Source of the DNA: Pleurocapsa sp. PCC 7319
GTDB lineage: Bacteria > Cyanobacteriota > Cyanobacteriia > Cyanobacteriales > Xenococcaceae
Direction of reading: 5' to 3'
Assembly (NCBI RefSeq): GCF_000332195.1
Contig: NZ_KB235922.1
Location: forward strand, 2,132,211 to 2,196,210
Length of the DNA: 64,000 nt
Shown here: one piece after another, positions 16,759-26,488 of the stretch
How the letters are laid out: each line of letters opens with the position of its first letter
Position numbering within the stretch: the first letter of the stretch is position 1
Notes under the pieces: model-generated
Databases searched by the model: none
Told to the model about the DNA's origin: nothing
The model's input: only the letters and a program-made list of their open reading frames with translations
Translations under genes and position numbers: made by a program

Positions 16759-18216
16759 CTACACCATGACAGATTTTAGCTGTTCAGCATTAGCTAAGAT
16801 TACTTTAGCTGCCTGCTTACCAGATATAGTTGCGCCTTCCATACTATCAATATAATCCTGTTGGGTATAACTACCCGCCAAGAAAAAGTTGAGTATAGGT
16901 GTTTGTTGGGGTGGACGATAAGGATCCATCCCTGGAGCTTCACGGTAAAGAGATTCGGCAAGTTTGACTACGCTATACCAAGTCATGTTTAGTTCTCTAG
17001 AAGAAGGAAATAACTGACGTACTTGTTCTAAGACGTGGTTGGCAATATCTTCATTCTTTTCTTTGATAAAAGGATCGCCGGGAGTTAAAACCAACTGAAG
17101 CAGTGAGCCTTCTCCTGATTTATAGTAGTCTCCAGGGCTGGCTAAGGCTAAATCAGCAAAGCAAGAAAAATCAGCATCGGGTGTATAAAGAAGATTATCA
17201 ATTCCCATCGCCTGTTTTAACTGCTGGCGTTGCTGGGCATCATTTAATTCTGTTACCCAACCATCGAAACGTAACTGGACTGTGGCTACGGGGACAGCAT
17301 CTAATTTATAAATATTGTCGAATTCTGACCATTTACGCCACTCTGAAGGAATAACTTTTTTAATTCCTGGAACATCGCAAGCACAGACATAGGCATCGGC
17401 AGTAATGGTTTCTTCAGTTTCTCCGTTAGCGACAACTATTCCTGTTACTTTGGTACTATCTGCAGTCTCATCAAATAAAATTTTTCTAACTCGCCGACGA
17501 GTATGTATTTTAGTTCCTCTCGCCTCTAAGTATTCCACAATAGGTTTATGTAAATATTCACTGGGAGAACCTTCTAACATCCGCAAGACAGAAGCCTCAG
17601 TTTTAGTAGCAAAAAACTGAAAGATAGTCAGCATACAGCGAGCAGAGATGTTTTCTGTATCGATGAAACCTAAGGCATAAGCGATCGGGTCCCACATCTT
17701 GCGTAGGCTACCATTATTTCCACCATGACTGCGAAACCAATCAGCAAAGCTAACAGAATCTAAGTTGCGAATGGTTTTCATGGCACCCTCAGAATCAACC
17801 AAAGCCCTGACAATCGGACTTGTACCCAGTGCTAAAGAGTTTGCCAGCTTATCTACAGTTGAAAGTTGTGAAGTAGCAAAAAAAGCTTTTAAGCCATTAA
17901 ACGGCGCACCTGTGAGGAAGCGAAAATCTAGTTCACCTATCCTACCACCTTCATTGATAAAGGTATGGGTATGTTCTTTAAGGCGCAAATTTTCAATCGC
18001 CCCCACCTTTTTCATTAATCCAAACAAATTGTAGTAACAGCCAAAGAAGACGTGCAAACCCATTTCGATATGATTTCCTTCTTTGTCTACCCAACTACCT
18101 ACTTTCCCTCCTACAAAAGGACGAGATTCAAATATTTCTACCTCAGCACCTGCATCAACTAAATCAATAGCTGTTGCCATGCCTGCCAATCCTGCACCAA
18201 CAATTGCTACGCGCAT
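16759..18216 (-). CDS. zds: 9,9'-di-cis-zeta-carotene desaturase
   Basis: Plant-type zeta-carotene desaturase (CrtQ/ZDS), which introduces two double bases' worth of desaturation on the way to prolycopene, on the membrane, with FAD and quinone acceptors. The N-terminal FAD motif is [17 protein letters not shown], followed by [15 protein letters not shown], typical of ZDS. The C-terminal FAD-contact segment is [18 protein letters not shown]. The length of 485 fits. The start at 18216 places the FAD motif at residue 3. The next gene upstream, 55 bp away on the same strand, is a hypothetical. Confidence 0.95.
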   Translation of the reverse strand: MRVAIVGAGLAGMATAIDLVDAGAEVEIFESRPFVGGKVGSWVDKEGNHIEMGLHVFFGCYYNLFGLMKKVGAIENLRLKEHTHTFINEGGRIGELDFRFLTGAPFNGLKAFFATSQLSTVDKLANSLALGTSPIVRALVDSEGAMKTIRNLDSVSFADWFRSHGGNNGSLRKMWDPIAYALGFIDTENISARCMLTIFQFFATKTEASVLRMLEGSPSEYLHKPIVEYLEARGTKIHTRRRVRKILFDETADSTKVTGIVVANGETEETITADAYVCACDVPGIKKVIPSEWRKWSEFDNIYKLDAVPVATVQLRFDGWVTELNDAQQRQQLKQAMGIDNLLYTPDADFSCFADLALASPGDYYKSGEGSLLQLVLTPGDPFIKEKNEDIANHVLEQVRQLFPSSRELNMTWYSVVKLAESLYREAPGMDPYRPPQQTPILNFFLAGSYTQQDYIDSMEGATISGKQAAKVILANAEQLKSVMV

Positions 18217-18271
18217 TAAATCTAAAATTCCCGAAAAGCAGCTTTACCTTTACATATTTTAATATAAATTA

Positions 18272-18940
18272 CTACCCTTCTAACTTTTCTTCACCAAATG
18301 CCTTCAACTTATTAAAGAAAGAAGAGACATCAGGTAGAGGTATAAACTGATGAATCGTCTTCTGCTCCTCAGACAATTCTGACCAATTAGCTTGATAGCG
18401 AAGTCCTAATGCTGAAACCAAAGAAACTTTCGGTTGTTCTAAATAATCTGGCTTAGGAGGAATTATGGCTGGATTTGATATTTCTGATTTTAAAACCTTA
18501 TTATTTTGCCTTACTATGACAGCCTGTCGATTTTCCTTCCGTTCTCTGCTTGATTTTACTGGAATATTTGATTGATTTTTGGGAAAATCTTGCTGAGAAA
18601 GACTAATTTCTGATACTTTAGTTGGGCTTGAGTTGAAATTGGATATACTATTCAAATGCTTAGGTAGTCTTTGGCAGATTACCCGTTCAAATTCATAGGT
18701 AAAATGAGTATTTGGACTACCCAAGCGCAACCAAACGCTGAGGATATGTTCAATGGAGATTGCTTTATAACGTCCTAAATAAAGAGCTTCTATCGTTGCC
18801 AACCTAATCCAACTAGCATGATATAAATCTAACCAATATTTTAATAATTTTTCAGCATCATCTCCTCCCAAGTCGAAGCCATAACTATCTATTAAAGACA
18901 AAGCTTGATCCAATGATAAATCTGGAGTTATTTCTGTCAT
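18272..18940 (-). CDS. Hypothetical protein, probably cyanobacteria-specific (222 aa)
   Basis: A soluble protein of 222 residues. The N-terminal half (about 1-110) is helical and ordered (LDQALSLIDSYGFDLGG...LATIEALYLGRYKAISIEHIL), the middle (about 115-180) is Ser/Asn/Lys-rich and probably disordered, and a short C-terminal motif (IHQFIPLPDVSSFFNKL) may be a docking peptide. No signal peptide, membrane helix or catalytic motif. It lies just upstream of zds. I do not recognise a named family. Confidence 0.6.
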   Translation of the reverse strand: MTEITPDLSLDQALSLIDSYGFDLGGDDAEKLLKYWLDLYHASWIRLATIEALYLGRYKAISIEHILSVWLRLGSPNTHFTYEFERVICQRLPKHLNSISNFNSSPTKVSEISLSQQDFPKNQSNIPVKSSRERKENRQAVIVRQNNKVLKSEISNPAIIPPKPDYLEQPKVSLVSALGLRYQANWSELSEEQKTIHQFIPLPDVSSFFNKLKAFGEEKLEG

Positions 18941-19287
18941 CGACCTTAATTTTGTTATTTTAAACTCAAATATATATACTGATTTATTTTGTGTGTATAG
19001 TAATTGACTTATTCTAACGATTAATCTTAGATAAATCTAATTTTTTTCAATAGTTTTAACATCAGTTTAGAATCATGACTCACTCACTAAACTACATTTT
19101 TGATTGTATTTTTAGAGAAGTAAGAAACAATTCATTTAACTTTAACCAGGTCAAGATTAAGGGGAAAATAACTCACATTTAATTTAAGCGATAGATTTCA
19201 CACTTAGTATTCCCAAATTTATCGATTAAATTCAATTTAGTTCAGATTAGTGTGTTAGTTAATTATTTGATAATTACTTTTGACTAG
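18941..19287. other. AT-rich intergenic region between trpE 3' end and the 222-aa gene
   Basis: About 350 bp with no supported gene. Both neighbours are on the minus strand, so it holds the end of the trpE transcript and the promoter of the downstream gene. No clear hairpin terminator or repeat was found. Confidence 0.5.
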
Positions 19288-20823
19288 TTAATTTATGCTT
19301 CTGATTGCTTCTAATAATCCTCGTGCTTTATTGAGAGTTTCTTGATATTCAGTCTCAGGAACTGAGTCGGCTACCACCCCTGCCCCGGCTTGTACCGAAA
19401 CCATACATTGATTTTCCTTGTAAGATCTGACAATCATCGTACGAATGGTAATAGCACTATTAAGTTGTCCTTCAAAGTCATAGTAACCATAGACTCCTGA
19501 ATAAGGGCCGCGTCTTTCTGATTCGAGTTCGTTAATAATTTCCATGGCTCGAATTTTGGGAGCCCCACTCACAGTTCCCGCAGGAAAGCAAGCTTTTAAC
19601 AAATCCCAGGCAGTTTTATCGGGTTCTAATTCACCGACAATATTACTCACAATGTGCATTACATGAGAATAGCGTTCGATCATCATTAATTCATCTACCT
19701 TAACGCTACCCTTAACACATACACGACCCAGATCGTTGCGTCCTAAGTCCACTAGCATAATGTGTTCAGCGATTTCTTTGGGATCTGCCAGTAAATCTTG
19801 GGCATAAGCTTCATCTTCGACGCTAGTCTTTCCTCGGGGACGAGTACCGGCAATGGGTCTGAGATTAGCTTCAATTTTGCCATCACTTCTGACATCAGCT
19901 TTTACCATCACTTCTGGAGATGAACCAATCAGTTGCCAATCACCGAATTGATAATAACCCATGTAAGGGGAAGGATTAATGAGACGAAGAGAACGATAGA
20001 GGTTGAATGGATGACCTTGGTAAATGGTTGAAAGTTTCTGAGATATTACTACCTGAAAGATATCGCCTGCTCGAATATGGTCTTTTGCTTTAGTAACGTT
20101 ATGGCAAAAAAGCTCCTTGTCAGTGTTGCTACAGTAAACTAACCCAGAACTATCTTCGGCACTATGGTACTTTGGTGCTTTCCATTCTAATGATTTTGCT
20201 TCTATCGGTAAAGGTAACTGTAGTTTAAGCATCAACTTGGTAACGCGATCGCTGGCATCTTGATAGGCTTGTTCTAAGCTGATCAGAGGATTGCGTAGGT
20301 CGGCATAAGAAATTGCCCAAATTTTTCGTTTTACCTGATCGAAGATAATCAAATTATCTACCTGCATCCAAACTCCGTCAGGCAAGTCTCCTGATTGAGG
20401 GGAATTTACAGGAACTCGTGGTTCAATCCAACGAATTAGTTCGTAACCCCAAACCCCGAATAAACCCCCTATACCAGGGGGAAGTTGAGGCAGCTTTACT
20501 GGTTTGATCGAAGCTAAACACTGACTACAAATTTCAAAAGGGTTACCAGTATATTCTGTAACTACTCCATTACGGTGAGTTTGGGTGGTTTTTTCTCCTC
20601 TAGCTTCTAGCACCCACATAGGATCGCATCCCAGAAAACTATAGCGACCCAGTTTTTCTTCCCCTTCTACAGACTCTAAAAGAAAATTATAGGGTTGACC
20701 AGCGCAAACTTTATACCAGGCAGATACAGGGGTTTCTAAGTCGGCAACTAATTCTTGGTAGAGGGGAACAAAATTACCCTGTTGTGCCAGCTCAATGAAT
20801 TGGGAAAAATTGGGAAAAATCAT
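19288..20823 (-). CDS. trpE: Anthranilate synthase component I
   Basis: Converts chorismate and glutamine-derived ammonia to anthranilate, the committed step to tryptophan, with a TrpG partner not seen here. The N-terminal domain contains LLESVEGEEKLGRYSFLG, the LLES element linked to tryptophan feedback binding. The chorismate-binding domain has RPIAGTRPRG, MLVDLGRNDLGRVC and PAGTVSGAPKIRAMEII. The length of 511 is typical. The ATG is at 20823. A MITE copy lies 52 bp upstream. Homologous PabB is less likely because of the LLES site and the full-length N-terminal domain. Confidence 0.93.
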   Translation of the reverse strand: MIFPNFSQFIELAQQGNFVPLYQELVADLETPVSAWYKVCAGQPYNFLLESVEGEEKLGRYSFLGCDPMWVLEARGEKTTQTHRNGVVTEYTGNPFEICSQCLASIKPVKLPQLPPGIGGLFGVWGYELIRWIEPRVPVNSPQSGDLPDGVWMQVDNLIIFDQVKRKIWAISYADLRNPLISLEQAYQDASDRVTKLMLKLQLPLPIEAKSLEWKAPKYHSAEDSSGLVYCSNTDKELFCHNVTKAKDHIRAGDIFQVVISQKLSTIYQGHPFNLYRSLRLINPSPYMGYYQFGDWQLIGSSPEVMVKADVRSDGKIEANLRPIAGTRPRGKTSVEDEAYAQDLLADPKEIAEHIMLVDLGRNDLGRVCVKGSVKVDELMMIERYSHVMHIVSNIVGELEPDKTAWDLLKACFPAGTVSGAPKIRAMEIINELESERRGPYSGVYGYYDFEGQLNSAITIRTMIVRSYKENQCMVSVQAGAGVVADSVPETEYQETLNKARGLLEAIRSIN

Positions 20824-20875
20824 GACAAAAGTAATGAGTAATTGCAGGTAAAAGATGAAACGAAACTACCCCATG

Positions 20876-21035
20876 TATAGCCGTATAAAGTTACGTTAGG
20901 ACAAATTTATTTGATTGCTCGTAAGTAAAGGTGCGACCCCGCGTCGACGTAAGGCGCAAGGGAATGCGCACCTCCCGAAGGGTGAGTAACGAGTAACGAG
21001 TAATGAGTGTCCTAATAAAAGTTCGTATTGCTATA
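20876..21035. mobile_element. MITE family 1, copy 1 (TATAGC...GCTATA ends)
   Basis: A 160-bp element bounded by imperfect 28-bp inverted repeats starting TATAGCCGTA on the left and, as reverse complement, TATAGCAATACG on the right, both closing on TTAGGACA. The interior has short tandem GAGTAACGAGTAAC units and a CG-rich segment. Further copies are at 32873-33022 and 52405-52641. This copy lies in the promoter side of trpE. The terminal TA suggests a TA target duplication as for IS630/Tc1-type transposases (inference). Confidence 0.85.
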
Positions 21036-21166
21036 AATGCCAATTATAAAGAAATTTAGCGATACTTATCTCTAAAATATGGTTTTTTGTCGCCAAAAAG
21101 AAGGAAGGACGAGTCTGAAATCTAATTCATTCTTCATCCCTCCTAATTTTATCTTCTGTATTGCCC

Positions 21167-21595
21167 TTAAACTTCGTAAGGAGCTTTCCCAGAGAATTTA
21201 ATCGTAGCTGGTTCAGGATTTTGACCAATACTGCGGTCTTTTTTACCGTTGAACTCACGACCTTCATTTACTTTTTCGGGGAATACACCATCTGCGGGAT
21301 GCAGATATTGAGTTTCGCCGCTAGGAAATACGCGATAAATTTTATAGTCTTGAATTCTGGGCTTGAATTTAGTCCGCAACTGTGCGCCCAATGCCAAGCA
21401 CTGTTCTTTGCGAGCTAAATAGAGTAGGTTTTCACCCTCATTCATAATTGCCGCGCCACCAGTGGGCATTTCAAATACTTGCTCTTTTTTACTAGTCCAA
21501 GTAATAGCGTATTTTTCTTCAACTTCCGCTTTGGTTAATAAGCCACCAGTGCTGCCACCAAATTGGGGCATTTTTCCAGAAAGTTCTTCTGCCAT
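21167..21595 (-). CDS. psaD: Photosystem I reaction centre subunit II (PsaD)
   Basis: Stromal-side extrinsic subunit of photosystem I that helps dock ferredoxin and stabilises PsaC. The sequence has the strongly conserved [24 protein letters not shown] start, the GEQ-type [28 protein letters not shown] core and the basic [21 protein letters not shown] segment. I chose the ATG at 21595 (142 residues); an in-frame TTG at 21613 would put the likely Shine-Dalgarno GAGG inside the coding region. It is a single-gene unit downstream of a histidine kinase gene on the same strand. Confidence 0.97.
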   Translation of the reverse strand: MAEELSGKMPQFGGSTGGLLTKAEVEEKYAITWTSKKEQVFEMPTGGAAIMNEGENLLYLARKEQCLALGAQLRTKFKPRIQDYKIYRVFPSGETQYLHPADGVFPEKVNEGREFNGKKDRSIGQNPEPATIKFSGKAPYEV

Positions 21596-21669
21596 GTTTA
21601 TAAAAATCCTCAATTAAAGGTATTTACGGCATCCTATCATTCAGTTCAGGGCAATATTGTGAGTATGTC

Positions 21670-21688
21670 AAAAACTGTTACAGTTTTT
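21670..21688 (-). terminator. Hairpin at the 3' end of the DICT histidine kinase gene
   Basis: AAAAACTG and CAGTTTTT form a perfect 8-bp stem with a 3-base loop, overlapping the stop codon of the kinase gene on the minus strand and ending in T's. The stem is AT-rich, so termination may be weak. It separates the kinase from psaD, 74 bp further on. Confidence 0.45.
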
Positions 21689-23735
21689 AGTTCTTTTTCT
21701 TTTTGTTACTTTTTTTCTTGCTAGTTGTGGATTTGGTACTCGTTTGTGCTGATTGCTGAGACTTATTACTCTTGGCTTTGATGGGAATAGTAAAATGAAA
21801 TTTGCTGCCAAGATCTTTTCCTGGCGATTCTGCCCAGATTTTACCGCCCCAATTTTTGACTATTTGTCGACAAATAGCCAATCCCAAACCAGTCCCTCCT
21901 GCACTACGCCTTAAAGCTCCTTCTTCTTGATAAAAGCGATCAAAGACTGTTTCTAAACTATTAGTTTCAATACCCCTGCCAGTATCGGAAACCGTTACTT
22001 CAAGATTCTTGCCACCATTAGTCTTAACAGCGATCGCTATTTCGCCATCAGCCTGGGTAAACTTACAAGCATTGTCTAGTAGTTTGGCTAAAACTTCCAC
22101 CAGCCATTCGCCATCAATCTGCACTAAGGGTAAATCTTTGGGAGTAGTTAAATTGGTAATTTGAGGCATTCCTCCTTCTTGGTGACGAGCCTTAACGTTA
22201 CTGATGGCTAAATCTATACATTCACTAATAGATAAAGTTTCTAAGTTCCATTCCACACCGCCGCCTTCTAAACGAGAAAGGGTAAGAAAGTCCTGAACTA
22301 AATTACGCATTCTTTCAGCATCGCTGAGAGCAGTATCAAGCATCACCTGACTTAATTCGGGAGGCATATCAGGTTCACTTGCCAAACTTTCTAAACATAC
22401 TTGAATGGTTGACAAGGGAGTACGCAGCTCATGACCCACAATAGCCACTAAGTTAGAACGGGTGCGGTCTAGAGCCTCTAGTTGTTCATTAAGGTCTTCC
22501 AAATCCGCATAGGCTTCAGCTTGAATCAGAGCTACTCCCACCTGAGTGGCGATCGCATCTACCAAGGCAACATCATCAGGTTTCCAAGCAATGGGCTTAG
22601 TTTCACAGTGGTGTAACTCCATCACCCCTAAAAGTCGACCGTGATAAAAAATGGGTACCAATAGTAAAGAAAACAGAGAATAATTTTGAATTAGGTTTTG
22701 AAAGAATTCTCCTGTCCCTTTAGCTTTAATGATCTCATTTACACGCTCGTCCTCCAGAGTATTATCCACACTAATTGTTTCAGTAGATGCCACTGCTTCC
22801 TCAAATAGAGGGTTATTGGCTAATTGCCATTTCATTCCCCTGACGGATTTAATACCTGGACTGGTAAACTCATAATCGACAGTAGCCACAGAATCGTTTT
22901 CATAGCAGCGATAAATAATACAGCGACAAACTCCTAGTCCTTCTCCTAGTTTTTGCACTGCTACCTTTAAGATTTGTTTCGTATCTAGCGATCTTCTTAC
23001 CGCGTCGTTGACTGAATTGAGTAACTTTTCTTTTTGTTGTTTTGCTGCTAAAGATTTGTTGGCTTTTAATAACTTATATTGCCCTGCTTGAAGATAAGTA
23101 ACCAATCGCTGCACAAACGGATCGGGATTGGTGAGAGGAGAATCAAGCTGTAGCTTTTTAGATGTTTCTATAGGAGAAGAAAAATATAATTGACGAGCCT
23201 GATTGATTTTGGCGGTTAGTTCTGGGCGATAAACAGCAATACGGTTGAGTAAAATCTCCGCAGCTTTAAGAGTAACAGTACGGTCAAATGTCCAAACTCC
23301 CTCAAAGCGACGATTAGTATCCATGGTGGAAACATCTTTCTGCTCTGTGAGAGGAATAGTTTTTTCCCGACAGATCAGACAACTAGCATATTGTTGAGCA
23401 ATAATCACCAAGTGCCATTCTTGGGCCAGAGTATCAGTAGGTTCAAAAGCAATAGTTTCATAATTTTCAGAACTATTACTAAAGTCTGTTTCAGGAGCGG
23501 CTAAAACATATACGTGTTTAGATTTATGAGCAATTCGTCGATAACGATGAGCTTCCTGACGATAAAAACGCTCCCGTTGGAAACTAGCAATTACCAAAGG
23601 TGTATCCGAATCATTTAATACTAAATCTTCCATGGCGTGAGATAACGCTGTCAGAGAAGACTTAAAGTACATTTGCGGTCGCAAATTTGTGCAAGATTCT
23701 AGTAGTTGTTCCACCACAGAATTTAAATTGCTCAT
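21687..23735 (-). CDS. DICT-GAF sensor histidine kinase
   Basis: A 682-residue soluble two-component kinase. The N-terminal DICT domain (about 1-190; SLTALSHAMEDLVL, LVIASFQRERFYRQEAHRYRRIA) is a sensory module found in cyanobacterial signalling proteins. A GAF domain follows (about 235-405; VAVQKLGEGLGVCRCIIYR). The HisKA H-box is VGHELRTPLSTI near residue 436, and the HATPase has NACKFTQ, DTGRGI and GTGLGLAICRQI. The C-terminal 25 residues are a Ser/Thr/Lys-rich tail. GAF Cys residues (GVCRC) could in principle bind a tetrapyrrole, but this is not shown. No response regulator is adjacent. Upstream of psaD, same strand. Confidence 0.88.
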   Translation of the reverse strand: MSNLNSVVEQLLESCTNLRPQMYFKSSLTALSHAMEDLVLNDSDTPLVIASFQRERFYRQEAHRYRRIAHKSKHVYVLAAPETDFSNSSENYETIAFEPTDTLAQEWHLVIIAQQYASCLICREKTIPLTEQKDVSTMDTNRRFEGVWTFDRTVTLKAAEILLNRIAVYRPELTAKINQARQLYFSSPIETSKKLQLDSPLTNPDPFVQRLVTYLQAGQYKLLKANKSLAAKQQKEKLLNSVNDAVRRSLDTKQILKVAVQKLGEGLGVCRCIIYRCYENDSVATVDYEFTSPGIKSVRGMKWQLANNPLFEEAVASTETISVDNTLEDERVNEIIKAKGTGEFFQNLIQNYSLFSLLLVPIFYHGRLLGVMELHHCETKPIAWKPDDVALVDAIATQVGVALIQAEAYADLEDLNEQLEALDRTRSNLVAIVGHELRTPLSTIQVCLESLASEPDMPPELSQVMLDTALSDAERMRNLVQDFLTLSRLEGGGVEWNLETLSISECIDLAISNVKARHQEGGMPQITNLTTPKDLPLVQIDGEWLVEVLAKLLDNACKFTQADGEIAIAVKTNGGKNLEVTVSDTGRGIETNSLETVFDRFYQEEGALRRSAGGTGLGLAICRQIVKNWGGKIWAESPGKDLGSKFHFTIPIKAKSNKSQQSAQTSTKSTTSKKKSNKKKKN

Positions 23736-24041
23736 CTATAAATATTTTTTAGTAAGAACCTTCCCCGCTTGGGTTGGAGTACCCTTACTTGCCTTTTAAA
23801 GCAAGCTTGAAGATTAACCAACTGCTCTAGCCTGACACTATCATTGTGGTAGCATGCTGGCGTGCCTTGGCAAATCAATTTGACACAAAAGAATATTTCA
23901 CTTATTCCAATATCCTACAAAAAACTCGCTAACTAACTACAATCAATAATTATAATTCGCAACAATTACCGCAGTTTGCCATAAGTTGGAATACACTTTG
24001 AACTAGTTTTTAATCATCATTGTCATCATAATCAAGAAATT
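23736..24041. other. Divergent promoter region between histidine kinase and M23 peptidase genes
   Basis: No coding frame. It contains a short inverted pair CTTGC/GCAAG (near 23792-23810) within a vaguely tRNA-like context that does not fold into a full cloverleaf. It should hold promoters for the two outward-facing genes. Confidence 0.45.
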
Positions 24042-24923
24042 ATGTTTGAGGGCTGTCGAACAAATCTAACTGGAATTACCACCAAAATAATGTTAACCTT
24101 TGGCTGTGCTGGTTTGCATAGCTTAACCTCTCTTCCTGCTCAGGCTCTAGAAGTTCAAGTTTCACCCGAAACTCCCCAACAGGGTGACACTATTTCCGTC
24201 ATCGTTACCACTGATGATCCCAATATTCCCCCCAGTGTTACTTTAGACAGCAAAAACTATCCTCTTTTTGAGAATAATGGTATATATCGCGCTTTGATTC
24301 CTACTTCACCCTTAAATTCTGCTGGTAAAATGACTCTTCGTGTTCAAGGAGATAATCAGGTTAGTAATATTGGTGTCTGGTTAAAAAATCGCAATTTCCC
24401 AGTACAACGCATTTGGCTAAGTGGCAAAGCTTCTCGTCCAGCAACTCAGATAGAATTAGATCGAGTAGCTGCCTTTAAAAAATTAGTTACTCCTGAAAAA
24501 TTTTGGCAAGGTTCTTTTGTGAGACCGAATGCTTCTAGCATATCTACAGGATTTGGCGTGCGTCGTTACTACAACGGCGAATTTGCCTCGGACTACTATC
24601 ACAAAGGAGTTGATTATGCTGGTGGTTATGGCTCGCCCGTAATTGCTCCAGCAGCAGGCAAAGTTAGCTTAGTCGGTAAAGAAAGTGAAGGTTTTCATGT
24701 TCATGGCAATATTGTGGGCATCGATCATGGACAAGGGGTATTAAGCGTTTTTATGCATCTACAAGACATTAACGTCTCAGAGGGAGCAATGGTTAAGGCT
24801 GGTCAACAAATCGGCACCATTGGCTCCACTGGAGCTTCTACAGGACCTCATTTACATTGGGGCTTATATGTTAATGAGGTGGCGGTAGATCCAGTTCCTT
24901 GGAGGTTTAGCGTTATAGAATAA
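24042..24923 (+). CDS. Secreted M23-family peptidase (LytM/NlpD-like)
   Basis: A 293-residue periplasmic protein with an N-terminal signal sequence that likely ends at PAQA near residue 35. A beta-sandwich region (about 36-125; SPETPQQGDTISVIV) precedes the LytM domain (about 170-285). Zinc ligands are visible in HKGVDYAGG (H-x3-D) and GPHLHWGLY (H-x-H), so the catalytic set is complete, and it should cleave peptidoglycan cross-bridges. Alone as a transcription unit, with the ComFB-type gene downstream on the same strand after 126 bp. Confidence 0.9.
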   Translation: MFEGCRTNLTGITTKIMLTFGCAGLHSLTSLPAQALEVQVSPETPQQGDTISVIVTTDDPNIPPSVTLDSKNYPLFENNGIYRALIPTSPLNSAGKMTLRVQGDNQVSNIGVWLKNRNFPVQRIWLSGKASRPATQIELDRVAAFKKLVTPEKFWQGSFVRPNASSISTGFGVRRYYNGEFASDYYHKGVDYAGGYGSPVIAPAAGKVSLVGKESEGFHVHGNIVGIDHGQGVLSVFMHLQDINVSEGAMVKAGQQIGTIGSTGASTGPHLHWGLYVNEVAVDPVPWRFSVIE

Positions 24924-25049
24924 TTTAAAGTTAGAAAACATCAGATTTTTCGTCTTTTTTAGACTAATGTCTTTTCGATTCTCAATATTAGCGATTAAGA
25001 TAGGTCGGAAGGTTTACTTAATTCGAGTTGATTATTATCGGAAATTACT

Positions 25050-25595
25050 ATGGGAATCAAGTCTATTGTTGAACAAGCTTTACAAGATGGTTATCTAACT
25101 CCCAGCATGGAAGCGGAAGTAGGTCGAATTTGTGATACGGCCGCAGAACTATCCGTAGAAGAGTACATGGCTTTGGATAAGCTGATGGGCTCGCTGCTCA
25201 CTGGAGAAGTTGTTGCTGTTCCTCGTAAGCAGTTTATCAATGTCATGGAAGAATTAGTCTTAAGCGATGCTATTACTCGTGTTGCTGAGATTGAGCAAAC
25301 CAGCGACACTTCTCTTGATGTGGGAGATATTGCCGCTTACGCCCTTAATCGGTTGCCTCCACTGTATGCAACTACCGAAGAAGGAGCCAATTATCAGCGT
25401 CAACGAGCTCGGGAAGAACTACAGGATTTAATTCAAGAACAAGTAGCTGAGGCGATCGCTCGCTATCTCGATCGCCCAGAATTTTTCCCCGAAAGACAAG
25501 CTTTGGGTGGGAAAAATGATTCTGATGTGGCAAGTCAACTGAGTAGCTTGCTTAAAGATTATGCTCCCAATTACGAACAAAATCCCATTTCTTAG
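25050..25595 (+). CDS. ComFB-family protein (cyclic-dinucleotide receptor family)
   Basis: A 181-residue soluble protein. The ComFB domain is at about residues 55-150: FINVMEELVLSDAITRVAE, then DIAAYALNRLPPLYATTEEGANYQ, where the LNRLPP(L/R)Y motif is characteristic. Members of this family in cyanobacteria have been reported as receptors for c-di-GMP (CdgR, cell size control) and c-di-AMP (competence and pili). The N-terminal helix pair (SIVEQALQDGYLTPSMEAEV) is also typical of the cyanobacterial form. Ligand preference cannot be read from the sequence. It stands between the M23 peptidase and sigG, all on the plus strand but with over 100 bp gaps. Confidence 0.82.
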   Translation: MGIKSIVEQALQDGYLTPSMEAEVGRICDTAAELSVEEYMALDKLMGSLLTGEVVAVPRKQFINVMEELVLSDAITRVAEIEQTSDTSLDVGDIAAYALNRLPPLYATTEEGANYQRQRAREELQDLIQEQVAEAIARYLDRPEFFPERQALGGKNDSDVASQLSSLLKDYAPNYEQNPIS

Positions 25596-25706
25596 ATACA
25601 AATAGTCTTCTTGCAGAATAACGTCAGGAACTTTTGTAATTTATTGCGAGTCATGAAAACCATACAGAATTTCCTAGTACACTAATACCCAAGGTTAATT
25701 AAGTTT

Positions 25707-26366
25707 ATGAGTCTATCTCTTCCTGTATCATGGTCAAGAGCCGAGGTAAGCGAAACTAATAGCTTAGTGTCTCCTGAACAACTCTCCAACTACGATCTGA
25801 TCGTTCTTTGTCAAGCAGATTCTCAGCCCGATAGGTTGGCATTTGCCGAATTGTTGCGGAGATATCAGTCTCATTTAAATCGTCTTTTTTATCATCTAGC
25901 TCCAGATTGGCAGGAAAGAGCAGATTTGACTCAAGAAGTCTGGATTAGAGTGTATCGCAATATTAATCGTCTCCAAGATCCAGCTAAATTCCGAGGGTGG
26001 CTCAGTCGAATTGCTACCAATCTTTTTTACGACGAATTACGTAAACGTAAACGTGTTAGCCCGCCTTTATCTCTCGATGCACCTCGCTATTTAGAAGATG
26101 GCAATATGAGTTGGGAACTACCTGACAATGCTCCCAGCCCCAGTGATGATTTGGCTACCAGAGAATTTTATGAGCATCTCCAAAGCGCGATCGCTCAATT
26201 GCCAGAGACTTTTCGTACCACTATTGTACTGCGAGAAATTGAAGGATTAGCTTACGAAGAAATTGCCGATATTACAGGAGTATCTCTGGGAACAGTAAAG
26301 TCTAGAATTGCTCGAGCTAGACTTAAACTTCAATCAGTATTGCAAAAATATCTGGATGAAGAGTAG
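25707..26366 (+). CDS. sigG: ECF-type RNA polymerase sigma factor, SigG group
   Basis: A 219-residue group-3/4 sigma factor. Region 2 is at about 45-120 (LLRRYQSHLNRLFYHL, LTQEVWIRVYRNINRLQDPAKFRGWLSRIATNLFYDELRKRKR), region 4 at about 155-215 (LPETFRTTIVLREIEGLAYEEIADITGVSLGTVKSRIARARLKL read across two helices). Regions 1.2 and 3 are absent. It is followed 122 bp later by a probable anti-sigma gene, the same order as sigG-sapG in Synechocystis, so an envelope or oxidative-stress regulon is the likely role. The N-terminal 30 residues are non-conserved. Confidence 0.9.
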   Translation: MSLSLPVSWSRAEVSETNSLVSPEQLSNYDLIVLCQADSQPDRLAFAELLRRYQSHLNRLFYHLAPDWQERADLTQEVWIRVYRNINRLQDPAKFRGWLSRIATNLFYDELRKRKRVSPPLSLDAPRYLEDGNMSWELPDNAPSPSDDLATREFYEHLQSAIAQLPETFRTTIVLREIEGLAYEEIADITGVSLGTVKSRIARARLKLQSVLQKYLDEE

Positions 26367-26488
26367 ATTAGTAATAAGGTGTTAAATAGTATTTACTCTA
26401 GTAGACATCTAAAGTTGGATTTATTTCTGTTGATCTCTATCTTCGCAATTATTGTTAATTTATTATTAAGAGCAGTGGTGATGCCCGA

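Noticed and set aside
23770-23850. tRNA-like stretch on the minus strand with a CTTGC/GCAAG arm and an AGAGCAGTTGGTTAATC D-arm-like string
   Set aside because: No acceptor stem pairs, the anticodon loop would be 8 bases, and the T-arm lacks the GGTTCGA consensus.
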